From assembly GCF_013128195.2 (NCBI RefSeq), contig NZ_CP053452.2, forward strand, positions 3,100,001 through 3,164,000: a stretch of DNA of 64,000 bases. Direction: 5' to 3'. Below the pieces are notes generated by a model. The model made no database searches and was not told the origin of the DNA. It worked only from the letters and a program-made list of their open reading frames with translations. Position 1 is the first letter of the stretch. Every line of letters begins with the position of its first letter. The DNA is from Frigoriglobus tundricola. GTDB taxonomy: Bacteria > Planctomycetota > Planctomycetia > Gemmatales > Gemmataceae. The position numbers were made by a program, and so were the translations under genes. Below are positions 1-9,705 of this stretch, in pieces.

Positions 1-2940
1 GACGCCAGGGGCCGGCTGTGGGTGACCACCTCGTACCACTACCCGTTCGCCGCCCAGGGCAAGGCGACCGATAAGCTGTTCGTGCTGTCCGACTTCGACC
101 CGGCCACGGGGAAGGCGAAGAAGGTGCAGACGTTCGCGGACGACCTGAACATCCCGATCGGCATCCTGCCGCTGCCCGATTGCAAGAGCTGCATCGTGTC
201 CAGTGTGGGCGAGATCCGCAAGTACACGGACACGACGGGCGCAGGCAAAGCCGACAAGATGGAGGTCCTCTACTCCGGGTTCGGCTCACGCGACACGCAC
301 GGCATGTACAACTCGTTCACCCTCATGCCGGACGGGTGGGTGTACGCGTGCCACGGCTTCTCGAACGACAGCACGGTGCGGGGCAAGGACGGGCACGAGG
401 TGAAGATGAACTCGGGCAACACGTTCCGGTTCCGGCCGGACGGCTCGCGCATCGAAGTGTGGACCCGCGGACAGGTCAACCCGTTCGGCATCGCCGTGGA
501 CCCGTGGTTCAACCTGTACACGGCCGACTGCCACTCGAAGCCCATTACCCAACTGATCCCGGGCGCGTATTATGACAGCTTCGGCAAACCGCACGACGGC
601 CTCGGCTTCGCCCCGCACGTCACCCACCACGACCACGGCAGTACCGCACTGTGCGGCCTCACGTGGTACGATGCCGACCAGTTTCCGAAGGAATACAAGG
701 GGACGATGTTCCTCGGCAACGTGGTGACGAACCGCGTCAACTTCGACGCGATCACGTGGAAGGGCGCCACCCCCGTTGCGAAAGAGCAGCCCGACTTCCT
801 GGTGAGCAAGGACCGGTGGTTCCGGCCGGTGGACATCAAGCTCGGACCGGACGGCGCGCTGTACGTCGCGGATTTTTACAACAAGATCATCGGGCACTAC
901 GAGGTCGATCTGAAGGACCCGCGCCGCGACAAGGACCGCGGCCGCGTGTGGCGGATCGTGTGGAGGGGGAAGGACGGCAAGGCGCCCGCGGCGGAGGCCC
1001 CCCGCGCCGACTTCACGGCCGCGAAGGACGACGAACTGCTCGACGATTTGTTGCACCCGAACCTGACGGTGCGGCTGTTGGCCGGGAACCAGCTCCGTTC
1101 CCGTTCGGCTGCGGGTACGCGGCTGGAGTCCGACGGGCTCCTGTCTCGACTGACGAAGAACCGCGACCGGGCCGAGTCCGTCTGGGCCTGGGCCGCGTTC
1201 ATACTCGCGGCAGGGAAAGAGCCGCCCCAGAAGAACTTCTACTGGGCGGCCGTGGAGTACGCGAAAGATCCGCAGAACGGAATCAAGCCGGAGCACCTGA
1301 CCGGGCACCTCGTCCGCGCGCTCGCCGGCCGATCACAGTGGGGAGACGACGAGCGGAAACTGTTACTCGACGTCTTCAAGTCGTTGGATTCACCGCACCT
1401 GACGCGCGCCGCCGTCGAAGCGGTGATCGCGCACCCGCACGCGGACCTCGTCGCACCGGTGATCGCGGCGCTGAAGAAATGTGCCCCCGACGACACGCAC
1501 CTGCGCATGGCCGCGAAGATCGCGCTCCGGAACTGCTTGCGAGACGACCCGAAGGCGTGGCCGCCCTACAAGGACGACAAGGTACTGAAAAAGGATTTCG
1601 ACCCGAGTTACGCGGAAATTGCTCTCGCGATCCCGAATGGGCTGGCGGCCGATTATCTGCTCTCGCAACTGGACGAGAAGCGGATCGCGGAACCGCGACT
1701 AGTCGCTACAGCCGAACACATCGCGCGGTACGGAGATTGGTACGCCGCGATCGCCGACATCACACGCGCCAAGACCGGCTCTCCCGCGCTGCTCGGCGAC
1801 GCGCTGCTGGGGGCCTTCCGGGGCGTGCAGGCCCGCGGCGCTCGTCTCGACGAATTTGCCGCCCAACGGGTTCTCGCGTTTACCGCAAACCAGTTGAAAC
1901 AGGCTGATCCTACCGGCCCATTAGATGAGGTCAGCCTGCAACGGCTCAGTTGCGCCGCGCGCGTCCTGATCGCGCTCCCTGCGGTCACGAAGGAGTGGGG
2001 CAAGGTTCCGGTACCGGAGCCGATCGCGAGCCGGCTCGAGGGCTGGGTGGAGCAGCCGAACGTGCCGGCCGATTTGCGGGCCGCGTCGGCCGACGCGCTC
2101 CTCCGCGTCGCGCCGGAGCAGGGGCTCACCACGCTCCGCAAGTTGATCGGTGATACGAAACTTCCGCCGGCGTTCCAGGAGCGGTTGCTGGTCGTGCTGG
2201 CTTCGTCCGGCAACCGCGAGGCGCGGCTCGACGCGCGCGACGCGCTCAAGACCGTGCCGTACCGCATCGCGGTGCCGGTCGCGACCAGCCTCGCGGGCAC
2301 ACGGGACGGGGCCGATCTGCTGCTCATCGCAGTCAAGGACGGCAAGGCGCCGGCCCGGTTACTCCAGGAGAAAGCCATTCGGGAGCGGCTCCGGGGCTCC
2401 GACGCACCGGACTGGCAGAAGCGCGTGACCGACCTGACCAAGAGCCTCGCGCCGGCCGACCAGCGGATCGCCGACCTCATCAAGACGCGCGCGACCGGGT
2501 TCGCGACGGCCAAAGCGGACAAGGTCGAAGGCGCGAAGCTGTTCACCAAGCACTGCGCCGCGTGCCACCGGATCGGCGACACGGGCGGCAAGATCGCGCC
2601 GCAACTCGACGGCATCGGCGTCCGCGGCGCCGAGCGCCTGTTCGAGGACGTCCTCGACCCGAACCGCAACGTGGACCAGGCGTTCCGCGCGCGGTCCATC
2701 ACGCTCACCAGCGAGCGGACGCTCACCGCGCTGATGCTCCGCGTGGAGGGCGAGGTGCTGGTCGTCGCGGACCTCGAAGGGAGGGAGCAGCGCATCCCGC
2801 TGAAGGACATCGCCGTGAACCGCGAGACGATGCTGTCCGCAATGCCGGCCAACTTCGCCGACGTGGTGCCGGAGGCCGACATGTACCACATCGTCGCGTA
2901 CCTGCTCGACCAGAAGGCGAAAGACCCGCCGAAGAAGTGA
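1..2940 (+). CDS. PVC-type membrane-bound dehydrogenase/HEAT-repeat cytochrome c protein (5' partial)
   Basis: The reading frame is open from base 1, so the true start lies upstream and only the C-terminal ~979 residues are present. The first third resembles the beta-propeller 'membrane-bound dehydrogenase' domain of planctomycete/verrucomicrobial proteins, with repeated GPDG-type turns and a VADFYNKIIGHYE stretch. The middle (about bases 1030-2450) is helical and HEAT-like. A single c-type haem site, CAACH, starts at base 2554 and is followed by a typical mono-haem fold ending in an ADMYHIVAYLL helix. Family knowledge places such proteins in the periplasm or on the membrane, probably in electron transfer during degradation of complex organic matter; the substrate is unknown. 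The domain order is the standard PVC arrangement. Confidence 0.85.
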   Translation, partial: DARGRLWVTTSYHYPFAAQGKATDKLFVLSDFDPATGKAKKVQTFADDLNIPIGILPLPDCKSCIVSSVGEIRKYTDTTGAGKADKMEVLYSGFGSRDTHGMYNSFTLMPDGWVYACHGFSNDSTVRGKDGHEVKMNSGNTFRFRPDGSRIEVWTRGQVNPFGIAVDPWFNLYTADCHSKPITQLIPGAYYDSFGKPHDGLGFAPHVTHHDHGSTALCGLTWYDADQFPKEYKGTMFLGNVVTNRVNFDAITWKGATPVAKEQPDFLVSKDRWFRPVDIKLGPDGALYVADFYNKIIGHYEVDLKDPRRDKDRGRVWRIVWRGKDGKAPAAEAPRADFTAAKDDELLDDLLHPNLTVRLLAGNQLRSRSAAGTRLESDGLLSRLTKNRDRAESVWAWAAFILAAGKEPPQKNFYWAAVEYAKDPQNGIKPEHLTGHLVRALAGRSQWGDDERKLLLDVFKSLDSPHLTRAAVEAVIAHPHADLVAPVIAALKKCAPDDTHLRMAAKIALRNCLRDDPKAWPPYKDDKVLKKDFDPSYAEIALAIPNGLAADYLLSQLDEKRIAEPRLVATAEHIARYGDWYAAIADITRAKTGSPALLGDALLGAFRGVQARGARLDEFAAQRVLAFTANQLKQADPTGPLDEVSLQRLSCAARVLIALPAVTKEWGKVPVPEPIASRLEGWVEQPNVPADLRAASADALLRVAPEQGLTTLRKLIGDTKLPPAFQERLLVVLASSGNREARLDARDALKTVPYRIAVPVATSLAGTRDGADLLLIAVKDGKAPARLLQEKAIRERLRGSDAPDWQKRVTDLTKSLAPADQRIADLIKTRATGFATAKADKVEGAKLFTKHCAACHRIGDTGGKIAPQLDGIGVRGAERLFEDVLDPNRNVDQAFRARSITLTSERTLTALMLRVEGEVLVVADLEGREQRIPLKDIAVNRETMLSAMPANFADVVPEADMYHIVAYLLDQKAKDPPKK

Positions 2941-2954
2941 CGATCGGCGTGCGG

Positions 2955-3010
2955 CGCGGCGTGAGCCCGCGGTGGCTCGAGGTGCCAAGCACCGGCGGGC
3001 TCACGCCGCG
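2955..3010. repeat. 16-bp inverted repeat between convergent genes
   Basis: Bases 2955-2970 are perfectly complementary to 2995-3010. The arms lie between the stop of the cytochrome gene and the stop of the opposing yggS gene, and the right arm overlaps the yggS stop. The position suits a bidirectional terminator, but there is no T tract. The right arm plus following bases (GGGCTCACGCC then CGCTCGCCGG) resembles the palindrome inside pabB near 13.06 kb, so it may be a member of a dispersed repeat family. Confidence 0.6.
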
Positions 3011-3723
3011 CCGCTCGCCGGTTCCAGCCCCTCGAACAGGGTCGTGCCGACGCGAACGAGCGTCGCGCCCTCTTCGACCGCGACCTCGAAATCGTTGCTC
3101 ATCCCCATCGACAGGTCCGCGAGCGGGAGCCCGGATCGCGTGCGCATCGAGTCGCGGAGTTCGCGGAGCGTGACGAACGTCGGCCGCGTCGCCTGCGGGT
3201 CGTCCGCGTATGCGGCCATCGTCATCAAGCCGCGAACGGTCACACCTGCCAGGGTCCCCGCCCGGTCACACGCCGCGGGCACGGCGTCCGGTGCGAACCC
3301 GCCCTTGCTCCCTTCGCCGCTACAGTTCACCTCCAACAGCACCGGGACCGGTACGCCGCGTTTGCGGCCGAACGCGTCGAGTGCGTCCAACACGCGCTCG
3401 CTATCGACGGAGTGAACGAGCGCCGCGAGTGGAACCGTGCGGTCGATCTTGTTCCGCTGGAGGTGCCCGACGAGGTGCCAGTTCACGCCCGGAACGGCTT
3501 CGGCCTTTTTCCACAGCTCTTGCGGGCGCCCCTCGCCGAGGTCGCGGCACCCCAGTTCCGCGGCGACCGCGGCCACCCGCGGGGTGACCGATTTCGTCAC
3601 CGCGACCAGCGTGACGCCCGCCGGGTCGCGCCCGGCGCGCCGGCACGCGTCGGTGATGCGCGCGCGGACGCCCGCGACCCGGTCCGCCAGTACGGCCCTG
3701 AGTTCGGTGTCGGTCATGTTCAA
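3001..3723 (-). CDS. yggS: YggS/PROSC family PLP-binding protein
   Basis: This 240-residue protein matches the usual length of the YggS/PLPBP family, which binds pyridoxal phosphate and keeps B6 and amino-acid pools balanced rather than catalysing a known reaction. The PLP lysine lies in LVAVTKSV near residue 43. [11 protein letters not shown] corresponds to the family GENY(V/R)QE segment with Asn-Tyr replaced. [26 protein letters not shown] and [23 protein letters not shown] are all family hallmarks. The start may be Met1 or Met3 (MTDTEL). It overlaps the stop of the upstream HIT gene by 4 bp (ATGA), so the two are translationally coupled. Confidence 0.9.
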   Translation of the reverse strand: MNMTDTELRAVLADRVAGVRARITDACRRAGRDPAGVTLVAVTKSVTPRVAAVAAELGCRDLGEGRPQELWKKAEAVPGVNWHLVGHLQRNKIDRTVPLAALVHSVDSERVLDALDAFGRKRGVPVPVLLEVNCSGEGSKGGFAPDAVPAACDRAGTLAGVTVRGLMTMAAYADDPQATRPTFVTLRELRDSMRTRSGLPLADLSMGMSNDFEVAVEEGATLVRVGTTLFEGLEPASGAA

Positions 3724-4064
3724 CCGGGGGGCCAGGTCATGTCGCGGCCGCCGAGCAGGTGCATGTGCAGGTGCGGCACCGTTTGTCCGCCGTGTTCGTT
3801 ACAGTTGACGACGAGCCGGTACCCCTCCACCAGGCCGAGTTGTCGCGCCAGTTTAATCGCGACCAGGTGTAAGTGACCGAGTAGCATCTGGTCCTCGGCG
3901 GTGGCGTCGTCGTGGGTGCGGATCACCTTCTTCGGGATGATGAGGACGTGGACCGGCGCCTGCGGGCGGATGTCGTGGAACGCGAGGCACTGGTCGTCCT
4001 CGTACGCGATCTTCGCGGGTATGGTCTTGTCGATGATCTTCAGGAACAAGTTGTCGGCGAGCAC
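3720..4064 (-). CDS. HIT family (histidine triad) protein
   Basis: A 114-residue protein of the usual HINT/HIT length. The catalytic triad HLHMH sits near residues 98-102 in a [12 protein letters not shown] context, preceded by the VLIIPKKVI strand typical of HINT-type nucleoside phosphoramidate hydrolases. It is the first gene of a two-gene unit with yggS, joined by a 4-bp stop/start overlap. Substrate specificity cannot be told from sequence; adenosine phosphoramidates are the usual substrates of the family. Confidence 0.92.
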   Translation of the reverse strand: MLADNLFLKIIDKTIPAKIAYEDDQCLAFHDIRPQAPVHVLIIPKKVIRTHDDATAEDQMLLGHLHLVAIKLARQLGLVEGYRLVVNCNEHGGQTVPHLHMHLLGGRDMTWPPG

Positions 4065-4172
4065 GTCGGGTTCCTCCAGTTGAGGGATGTGGTTACCATA
4101 GCCGCGAAGACCGAACCCCCCAACCCCTTCCCCGAATGGAAGGGGGAGTCGGATTTATTCTCGGCGTCCCCT

Positions 4173-4217
4173 GGGGTGCGACCACCGACTGACTCCGACA
4201 GTCGGTGGTCGCACCCC
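4173..4217. repeat. Perfect 19-bp inverted repeat
   Basis: Bases 4173-4191 are perfectly complementary to 4199-4217 around a 7-base loop. It lies in the divergent gap between the HIT gene and the RNase HII-like gene, so it is not placed as a terminator for either. No T tract follows. It could be a mobile palindrome or a regulatory hairpin. Confidence 0.7.
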
Positions 4218-4332
4218 GGTTCGGCTCGAAGCGCCTCGCGTGCCGTCGCCGTCGCTGTCGAAGACAGCGACCCACCCGAGAGCGGACAGGGCCGGAGAGC
4301 AAAGTGCGAGGGGTTGTGTAGGAGTTTCTGGT

Positions 4333-5274
4333 ATGCCGTGGGTGGTTGGTATCGACGAAGCGGGCTACGGTCCGAACCTCGGTCCGCTGGTGCAGGCCGC
4401 GGTCGCCCTCCGGTTACCCGAGGGCGATCCCGCCGGCTGGGCCACCCTCGCGTCGGTCGTGCGCCGCGCCCACGAAAGGCCCGACGGCCGCCTCCTCATC
4501 GACGATTCGAAGAAGGTCTACACCCGCGGCGGCCTCGAAGCACTCGAACGCGGGGTGTGGTCGATCACCGGCGCCGACCCGCGCCCCCTTCACGAGTTCC
4601 TCTGGAGCGGGGACGACGTGCCCGCGTGGGGCGATGAACTCTGCGCGGAGGCGTGGTTCGACGGTGACGATGCGGTCCCGCTCCACATCGCCCCCGACGC
4701 GGAGTGGGCGGCGTCCGAGCCGGTGCGCGGGGCGATCGGCGGTCAATGGACCGGCGACTACCGCATCGTGCCGGCCCCGCGGTTCAACCGCATGGTGGAC
4801 GAGTACGGGTCGAAGGGGACGGTCCTCGGGCGCGGGCTGATCGAACTCCTCGGCGCGCTGACCGGCGCGGTGCCGCAGGACGGCGAACCGCTCCTCTTCG
4901 CGTGCGACAAGCAGGGCGGGCGGAACTTTTACGGCAGCATTCTCCAGGAGGCGTTCCCCGACGGCTGGGTGGTCGCGGAGCGCGAGTCCGCGGACGAGAG
5001 CCGCTACCGCGTCGAGGGGCTGCCGCGCGAGGTGACGATCACGTTCCGCCCGCGGGCCGACGGGGACAGTGTTTCCGTCGCGCTGGCGTCGATGGTGTGC
5101 AAGTACCTGCGCGAAGTGTGCATGTGGCAGTTCAACCGCTTCTGGGCCGGACACGTACCCGGCCTTCAACCGACTGCCGGCTACCCGGTCGATGCGAAAC
5201 GCTTCTACGCCGAGATCCGGCCCGCGATGGACAGACTGGGGCTCACCGCCGATCAGGTGTGGCGGAAGAAGTGA
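4333..5274 (+). CDS. Divergent ribonuclease HII-like protein
   Basis: The start is ATG 4333, with AGGAG at 4320-4324. The 313-residue product begins GIDEAGYGPNLGP, matching the RNase HII catalytic signature G-x-D-E-x-G-x-G-P. LLIDDSKKVY (near residue 55) matches the DSKKL segment of RNase HII. A further acidic site occurs at FACDKQGGRNFYG, and VALASMVCKYLRE matches the ASIVAK helix. It is about 100 residues longer than typical RNase HII, with a large insertion between the first and second acidic motifs. Cleavage of RNA in RNA-DNA hybrids is the natural inference, but the substrate of this longer subfamily is not established. Confidence 0.7.
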   Translation: MPWVVGIDEAGYGPNLGPLVQAAVALRLPEGDPAGWATLASVVRRAHERPDGRLLIDDSKKVYTRGGLEALERGVWSITGADPRPLHEFLWSGDDVPAWGDELCAEAWFDGDDAVPLHIAPDAEWAASEPVRGAIGGQWTGDYRIVPAPRFNRMVDEYGSKGTVLGRGLIELLGALTGAVPQDGEPLLFACDKQGGRNFYGSILQEAFPDGWVVAERESADESRYRVEGLPREVTITFRPRADGDSVSVALASMVCKYLREVCMWQFNRFWAGHVPGLQPTAGYPVDAKRFYAEIRPAMDRLGLTADQVWRKK

Positions 5275-5281
5275 GAGTGTG

Positions 5282-5365
5282 GATGGTCCCCCTGGGACCG
5301 CGGGCGTCCCGCCCGCTTCTTCGCGAAGAGCGGGCGGGACGCCCGCGGTCCCAGGGGGGACCATC
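5282..5365. repeat. Long inverted repeat (REP-like), 36-bp arms
   Basis: The arm starting at 5282 pairs with the arm ending at 5365 around a short TTCTTCGCGAAGA-type centre, with a single one-base bulge in the C run. It sits between convergent genes (RNase HII-like and WD40). A related sequence with the same CCTGGGACCGCGG core occurs at 30794-30833, so this is a dispersed family. Confidence 0.75.
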
Positions 5366-5379
5366 AACACGATCGGGTA

Positions 5380-6300
5380 TCAATCCAGGTCCCACACCAC
5401 CACGTTTCCGTTTCCGGAGCCGGCGGCGGCCAGGCTGCCGTCCGGGCTGATGGTGACGGCGCTCAGCTTGTCGAGTTGCCAGGTGTAGCGGCTGACGCGG
5501 TCGAGCGATTGGGTGTCGAAGACGTGAACCGTTTCGTCGTTGCTGGTGACGAACAGCCGGTGCCCGTTCGGGTGGTACGCGAGCGCCGTGAAGTGCTTCC
5601 GGTTGTCGTTCTGCACCAGTCGCGGGTCGCCGCCCGCCGGAAGCGGCCACGCCAGGAGCGTCATGTTGTTGATGCCCGCGACCTGGCACCCGGTCGGGTG
5701 GAACTGGAGCCGCGGCGCGTACCGGTACGGGTACGAACCGGCCGCGAGTTCCACGGCCGTGGCCGCGTCGCGAACCTCCAGCCGCATCGGCTGTTCCCAC
5801 CACCGCCCGCCCTGCGTGACGCACGTGACCATCGCGAACCGGTCGCCGGCCGGCGCGAGCGTCATGCGGCCGACGAACAGTTCGCGGGTCGAGAGCTTCC
5901 ACTGATGCACCCACTCGTCCCCGACCCACTTCCAGCCGATCAGAGTGTGGTCCGGGAAGCTGTGGTTGGACACGGCCCGTGTGCCCGCGGCGTCGGAACA
6001 ATGGTACATGCCGTTCGCGTTGTACAGCGGAAAGGCAGCGGTCATCGCGGCCCGGGTGTCGCGGTCGTGGGTGCGGCGGCCGTTGAGGGTGAGCCAGGCG
6101 AGCTGGCGCCCGTCCGGGGAGAAGCCCAGCCCGCCGGGCCGGTATCCGTCTTCCGCGTCGTACCGGACCGGGGCGATGGTCGGCGAGTCGAGGTTCCACA
6201 GGAACACGCCCTTTCCCTCGACCGCCGCGGCGACGGCGCGGCAGTCGGGGCTGAACGCCACGTCGAGCACCTCCCCCGGAGCTGTTCTCAGCACCCGCAT
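5380..6300 (-). CDS. WD40 repeat protein
   Basis: A 306-residue protein built from repeated WD40-like blades: LDVAFSPDCRAVAAAVEGKGVFLWNLD at the N-terminus, and ALAYHPNGHRLFVTSNDETVHVFD and VTISPDGSLAAAGSGNGNVVVWDLD at the C-terminus. Each blade ends in W/F-x-x-D. There is no signal peptide, so a cytoplasmic scaffold is likely. The middle part is irregular and may contain degenerate blades. WD40 proteins are numerous in Gemmataceae; no partner can be named from the neighbours. Confidence 0.8.
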   Translation of the reverse strand: MRVLRTAPGEVLDVAFSPDCRAVAAAVEGKGVFLWNLDSPTIAPVRYDAEDGYRPGGLGFSPDGRQLAWLTLNGRRTHDRDTRAAMTAAFPLYNANGMYHCSDAAGTRAVSNHSFPDHTLIGWKWVGDEWVHQWKLSTRELFVGRMTLAPAGDRFAMVTCVTQGGRWWEQPMRLEVRDAATAVELAAGSYPYRYAPRLQFHPTGCQVAGINNMTLLAWPLPAGGDPRLVQNDNRKHFTALAYHPNGHRLFVTSNDETVHVFDTQSLDRVSRYTWQLDKLSAVTISPDGSLAAAGSGNGNVVVWDLD

Positions 6301-6723
6301 TGCGGCCCTCTCCCGATCTGAGAAGAATAGCTCGCGCCACCCACCCGCGCCAGCGCCAGCGGCCGAACTCGGTCGGGGCGTTCGACTTCGGGTGTCGGCC
6401 CGACGCGTCGTAACGAGAGAAGGGGCGGCCGGCGCCCGATTAGCTGTCTCCCCGAGAAGCCACGGGAGCCACTTTCTGCCTTGTCTGAACGTTGCGTGTC
6501 GGGATTTGAGTGTTGTTCCTATTCGTCCGGGTCCCGGAGTGCCCGGTCGCGCGCGGCCCCTGGCGGCCGACCGCGGCCGCGTATACCGGCCCGACGCCCC
6601 ACTGGAACATCGTGCGAATGCGAGAACGAAAGACCTTCACGAGGCTCCATCGGCCCCGATCCCTCAGCGCTTGACACGTCGGGTATTGTGGCGGCAACCG
6701 TTCGACCGCCTACGGACCCCCGA
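6301..6723. other. Intergenic region, divergent
   Basis: No convincing gene is visible between the divergently read WD40 and TIGR02996 genes. Frames that cross it lack coding character. It must hold both promoters, but no clear -35/-10 pair stands out. Confidence 0.5.
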
Positions 6724-7854
6724 ATGACTGACGAAACCGCTTTGCTCCGCGTGATCGCCGCACACCCCGACGAAGACACGCCGCGCCTCGCCTACGCGGA
6801 CTGGTTCGAGGAGCACGGGAACCCGGACCGCGCCGCGTTCATTCGCGGGCAGATCGAACTCGCCCGACTGGAAACCGATTCGCTGCACCGGCGCGCGGTG
6901 GCGTTTCAGTGCCGGACGCTGCTCGACACCCACGAGGAGGACTGGCTCGACCCGCGCGACGCCTTCTCGTTCGACTGGAACTGGGCGCGCGGGTTCGTCG
7001 AGACGTTCACCACCTCGCCGGCCGACCTCGACGTGCAGGACTCGGCGCTGTTCCGCACCCACCCGTTCCGGCGGTTGTGGCTGTGGGAGTTGAACGGCAG
7101 CGCGGACGGGGTCGAACTGATCCCGGCCGGCAATGCGCTGACCGCGCTCGACCTGATCGGCAACAACCTGAACGTGAACCAGTTGAAGAAGCTCGCGAAG
7201 GCGAAGCACCTGCCTCACCTCCGCGAACTCGGGCTGATGTTCAACGCGCTCCGCGACACGGCCGTGAAGGTGCTGTGCGGCGAACCGTTTTTCCAAACGC
7301 TCGACCTGATCCGCCTCGGCGCGAACCCGTTCACGGACCGCGGGCGGGACCAGCTCCGCGCCCACTTCGGCGCCCGCGTCACGTTCGCCCACGACCGCGA
7401 GCCGGATCGCCTGTACGCGATTCGGGACGACTTCTTCAACGTCGGCTGGGGCACCGAGTTCACGCAGTTCTTCCTGCTCGCGGGGGAGCACCAACAGAGA
7501 CTCGCAGTGTTCGACCACGCCGGGAACCTACTGCGGACCGAGGACCGCGACGTACCGCACCCGGTCGGGGCCGATTACCATAAGCGGGCGATCAACCGCG
7601 AGGCGGCCCGCGACGGGTGGCTGGAGGAACTCGGCTACCGGTCGGAGACGATCAAGGTGAAGCGGTTCCAGTTCGCCGACGCCGTCGGCCTCACGCCGTT
7701 CAACACGTGGGCGGACGTGTTCGACGGGCGAGAGGCCGGACCTTATGACATACGAGGCTCGTTGACACGGTGGTTAGAAGAGGGACAGTATCGCTTCACC
7801 GTGGGGGGCAATGACCACTGGCTCGACCGCAGCGGCGAAATGACCGCTCTGTGA
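6724..7854 (+). CDS. TIGR02996 domain protein with leucine-rich-repeat-like middle
   Basis: The start is ATG 6724, giving 376 residues. Residues 1-50 are the TIGR02996 domain (TDETALLRVIAAHPDED, RLAYADWFEEHG, RAAFIRGQIEL), an N-terminal module characteristic of Gemmata and relatives. It is followed by LRR-like segments (ALTALDLIGNNLNVNQLKKLA, LPHLRELGLMFNALRDTAVK) and a C-terminal domain I do not recognise, rich in aromatic residues. In this lineage the module usually heads proteins with repeats; its role is unknown. Confidence 0.85.
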   Translation: MTDETALLRVIAAHPDEDTPRLAYADWFEEHGNPDRAAFIRGQIELARLETDSLHRRAVAFQCRTLLDTHEEDWLDPRDAFSFDWNWARGFVETFTTSPADLDVQDSALFRTHPFRRLWLWELNGSADGVELIPAGNALTALDLIGNNLNVNQLKKLAKAKHLPHLRELGLMFNALRDTAVKVLCGEPFFQTLDLIRLGANPFTDRGRDQLRAHFGARVTFAHDREPDRLYAIRDDFFNVGWGTEFTQFFLLAGEHQQRLAVFDHAGNLLRTEDRDVPHPVGADYHKRAINREAARDGWLEELGYRSETIKVKRFQFADAVGLTPFNTWADVFDGREAGPYDIRGSLTRWLEEGQYRFTVGGNDHWLDRSGEMTAL

Positions 7855-7865
7855 ACTGACGCGCT

Positions 7866-9296
7866 TTACACCTCCACCGTCTTCCACTTCCCGCTGGCGA
7901 AGCGCACCGCGAAGAACGCGCCGCGCACCCAGAGGTCGGTACACATCGCGATCCACGCGCCGAACAGCCCCATGTCGGCGCCCGGCACCACGCCGAGCGC
8001 GCCGAGGTCCACACGCGGGGCCGTGAGCAGGTACGCGAGCGGGATGCGGACGCCCAGGAACCCGCACCAACTGAACAGCACCGGCACGCGCGCGTCACCT
8101 GCGCCGCGGAGGGCCGCGGTGAAGACGATCTGCGACGCCAGCGCCGGCATCGCGCACGCGATCAGCCGCAGCGCCGGCGCGCCGGTCTCCACGATCCCGC
8201 TCAGGTGCGGGTCCGGGCAGAACACGCGGAACATCGGCCGCGCGAACAAGAGGAACAGCAGGCCCATCCCGGACATGACCGCCCCGCCGATGGCGAAGGC
8301 GGCCCACCCGCACCGGGCCGCGCGGGCCGGCTCGCGGGCGCCCAGGTTCTGCCCCACCAGCGTCATCGCGGCCGTGCCGAACGCCGCGCCGGACAGGAAC
8401 CCGAGCGCCTCCCACCGCAGCGCGATGCCGTGGGCCGCGGCGGCGGTGTCCCCGAGGCGGTTCACGATGCTCAGGAACCACAACTGGCAGAACGCGGCCG
8501 ACAGACTATCGACCGCGGCCGGCACGCTCACCCACAACAGCCGGCGGATCAGCGGAAAATCGGGAACCAGGTTCGCGAGGTGCAACTTCAGGCCGGACCG
8601 GCCGCGGGCCAGGATGACGAGCAGCGTGACGCACCCGATCACGTGGCTCAGGCCGGTGCCGAGTGCGATGCCCACGAACCCGAGCCCCGCCCACGGCCCG
8701 ATGCCGAAGCACAGGCCCCACGCCAGCGGCACGTTCAGCACCGCCACGAGGCCGAGCACCTTTAATCCGGTGCGGGTGTCGCCGGCGCCCGCGAGGCACG
8801 CGGCGCACGCCGATTCGGTGATCTGGAACACCAGGAGCGCCGCGAGCGGGGTGAGGAACTCGACGCACACGCGGGCCGCGGCGCCGTGGAGCTGAAGGGC
8901 GTCGATCAGGTCGGGCAGGCCGACGAGCGCCGCCGCCGCGCCCAGCACCCCGAACACGGCGGCCAGCACCACCGCCTGCCCGGTCGCGTGTTTCGCCAGG
9001 GGCCAGTTGCCGGCGCCGACGAACCGGGCGACCAGCGCGGTGCTACCGACGCTGACCAGCACGGTGTAGCTGGAGACGAACCAGTACAGATACCCGGCCG
9101 TGTTGAGAGCGGACAGGTAGCCGGTCCGCTGCTGCGGATCGGGGAGTTCGAACCGGCCGGCGAGGTACTGATCGGAGAGCTGTACGACGAGGTGCAGGTA
9201 CTGTTGCGCGAGCGCGGGGAGCGCGAGCGCCAGTACCTGCCGCCAGAGCGGCTTCGAGAGCCGGTCCGGCGGAACAGCGGGAGCATTCATCCTCAC
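7866..9296 (-). CDS. MATE family efflux transporter
   Basis: A 476-residue polytopic membrane protein with about 12 hydrophobic segments in two homologous halves, as expected for MATE drug/cation antiporters. The N-terminal half has ALPALAQQYLHLVVQLSDQYLAG and the second half repeats VSVPAAVDSLSAAFCQLWFLSIVNRLG, followed by GFLSGAAFGTAAMTLVGQNLGA, a typical MATE signature. It reads in the same direction as the ArsR gene that starts upstream and ends 34 bp before it, so the two may be co-transcribed. Substrate not predictable. Confidence 0.9.
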   Translation of the reverse strand: MRMNAPAVPPDRLSKPLWRQVLALALPALAQQYLHLVVQLSDQYLAGRFELPDPQQRTGYLSALNTAGYLYWFVSSYTVLVSVGSTALVARFVGAGNWPLAKHATGQAVVLAAVFGVLGAAAALVGLPDLIDALQLHGAAARVCVEFLTPLAALLVFQITESACAACLAGAGDTRTGLKVLGLVAVLNVPLAWGLCFGIGPWAGLGFVGIALGTGLSHVIGCVTLLVILARGRSGLKLHLANLVPDFPLIRRLLWVSVPAAVDSLSAAFCQLWFLSIVNRLGDTAAAAHGIALRWEALGFLSGAAFGTAAMTLVGQNLGAREPARAARCGWAAFAIGGAVMSGMGLLFLLFARPMFRVFCPDPHLSGIVETGAPALRLIACAMPALASQIVFTAALRGAGDARVPVLFSWCGFLGVRIPLAYLLTAPRVDLGALGVVPGADMGLFGAWIAMCTDLWVRGAFFAVRFASGKWKTVEV

Positions 9297-9330
9297 ATAT
9301 TAGGGCGCAAACTGCGCCCGAAAGCGACCG

Positions 9331-9705
9331 TCACTTCTTGGCGGTCTTCCGGCGGGTCTTGGCCCCGGTCGTCACCGGCGGCGGCTCCGGCTTGGCCCGG
9401 AGCACCATTCGGAAGCTGCCCAGTGCGAGCACGCCGAGCACGTCCGGGCTGGTGCCGGGGGTGAACACGTCCGCCCGCAGCTTGTAAATGACGCGGCGGC
9501 CGTCCTTCGCGTCGTCCAGCACGCCGGCCTGGCGCATCACGCCGAGGTGGTGCGACATGTTCACCATCGGGATGTCGATGACTTCGGCCAGCCGGCCCAC
9601 ATGTTCGGGCCCTTTGGCGAGTTGCCAGAGGACGCGCAAACGTGTCGGCTCGGCGACGGCCGCGAGCAGCGCAGCGACTTTGCGGGCTTCAGAGAAATCG
9701 GTCAT
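9331..9705 (-). CDS. ArsR-family winged-helix repressor
   Basis: A 124-residue protein with the ArsR/SmtB DNA-binding core: LAAVAEPTRLRVLWQLAKGPEHVGRLAEVI, then the recognition helix region VNMSHHLGVMRQAGVLDDAKDGRRVIYKL. The C-terminal tail is Lys/Arg-rich. No canonical ELCVC metal site is present, so the inducer is unknown. Its position just upstream of the MATE gene on the same strand suggests it could control that exporter. Confidence 0.85.
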   Translation of the reverse strand: MTDFSEARKVAALLAAVAEPTRLRVLWQLAKGPEHVGRLAEVIDIPMVNMSHHLGVMRQAGVLDDAKDGRRVIYKLRADVFTPGTSPDVLGVLALGSFRMVLRAKPEPPPVTTGAKTRRKTAKK

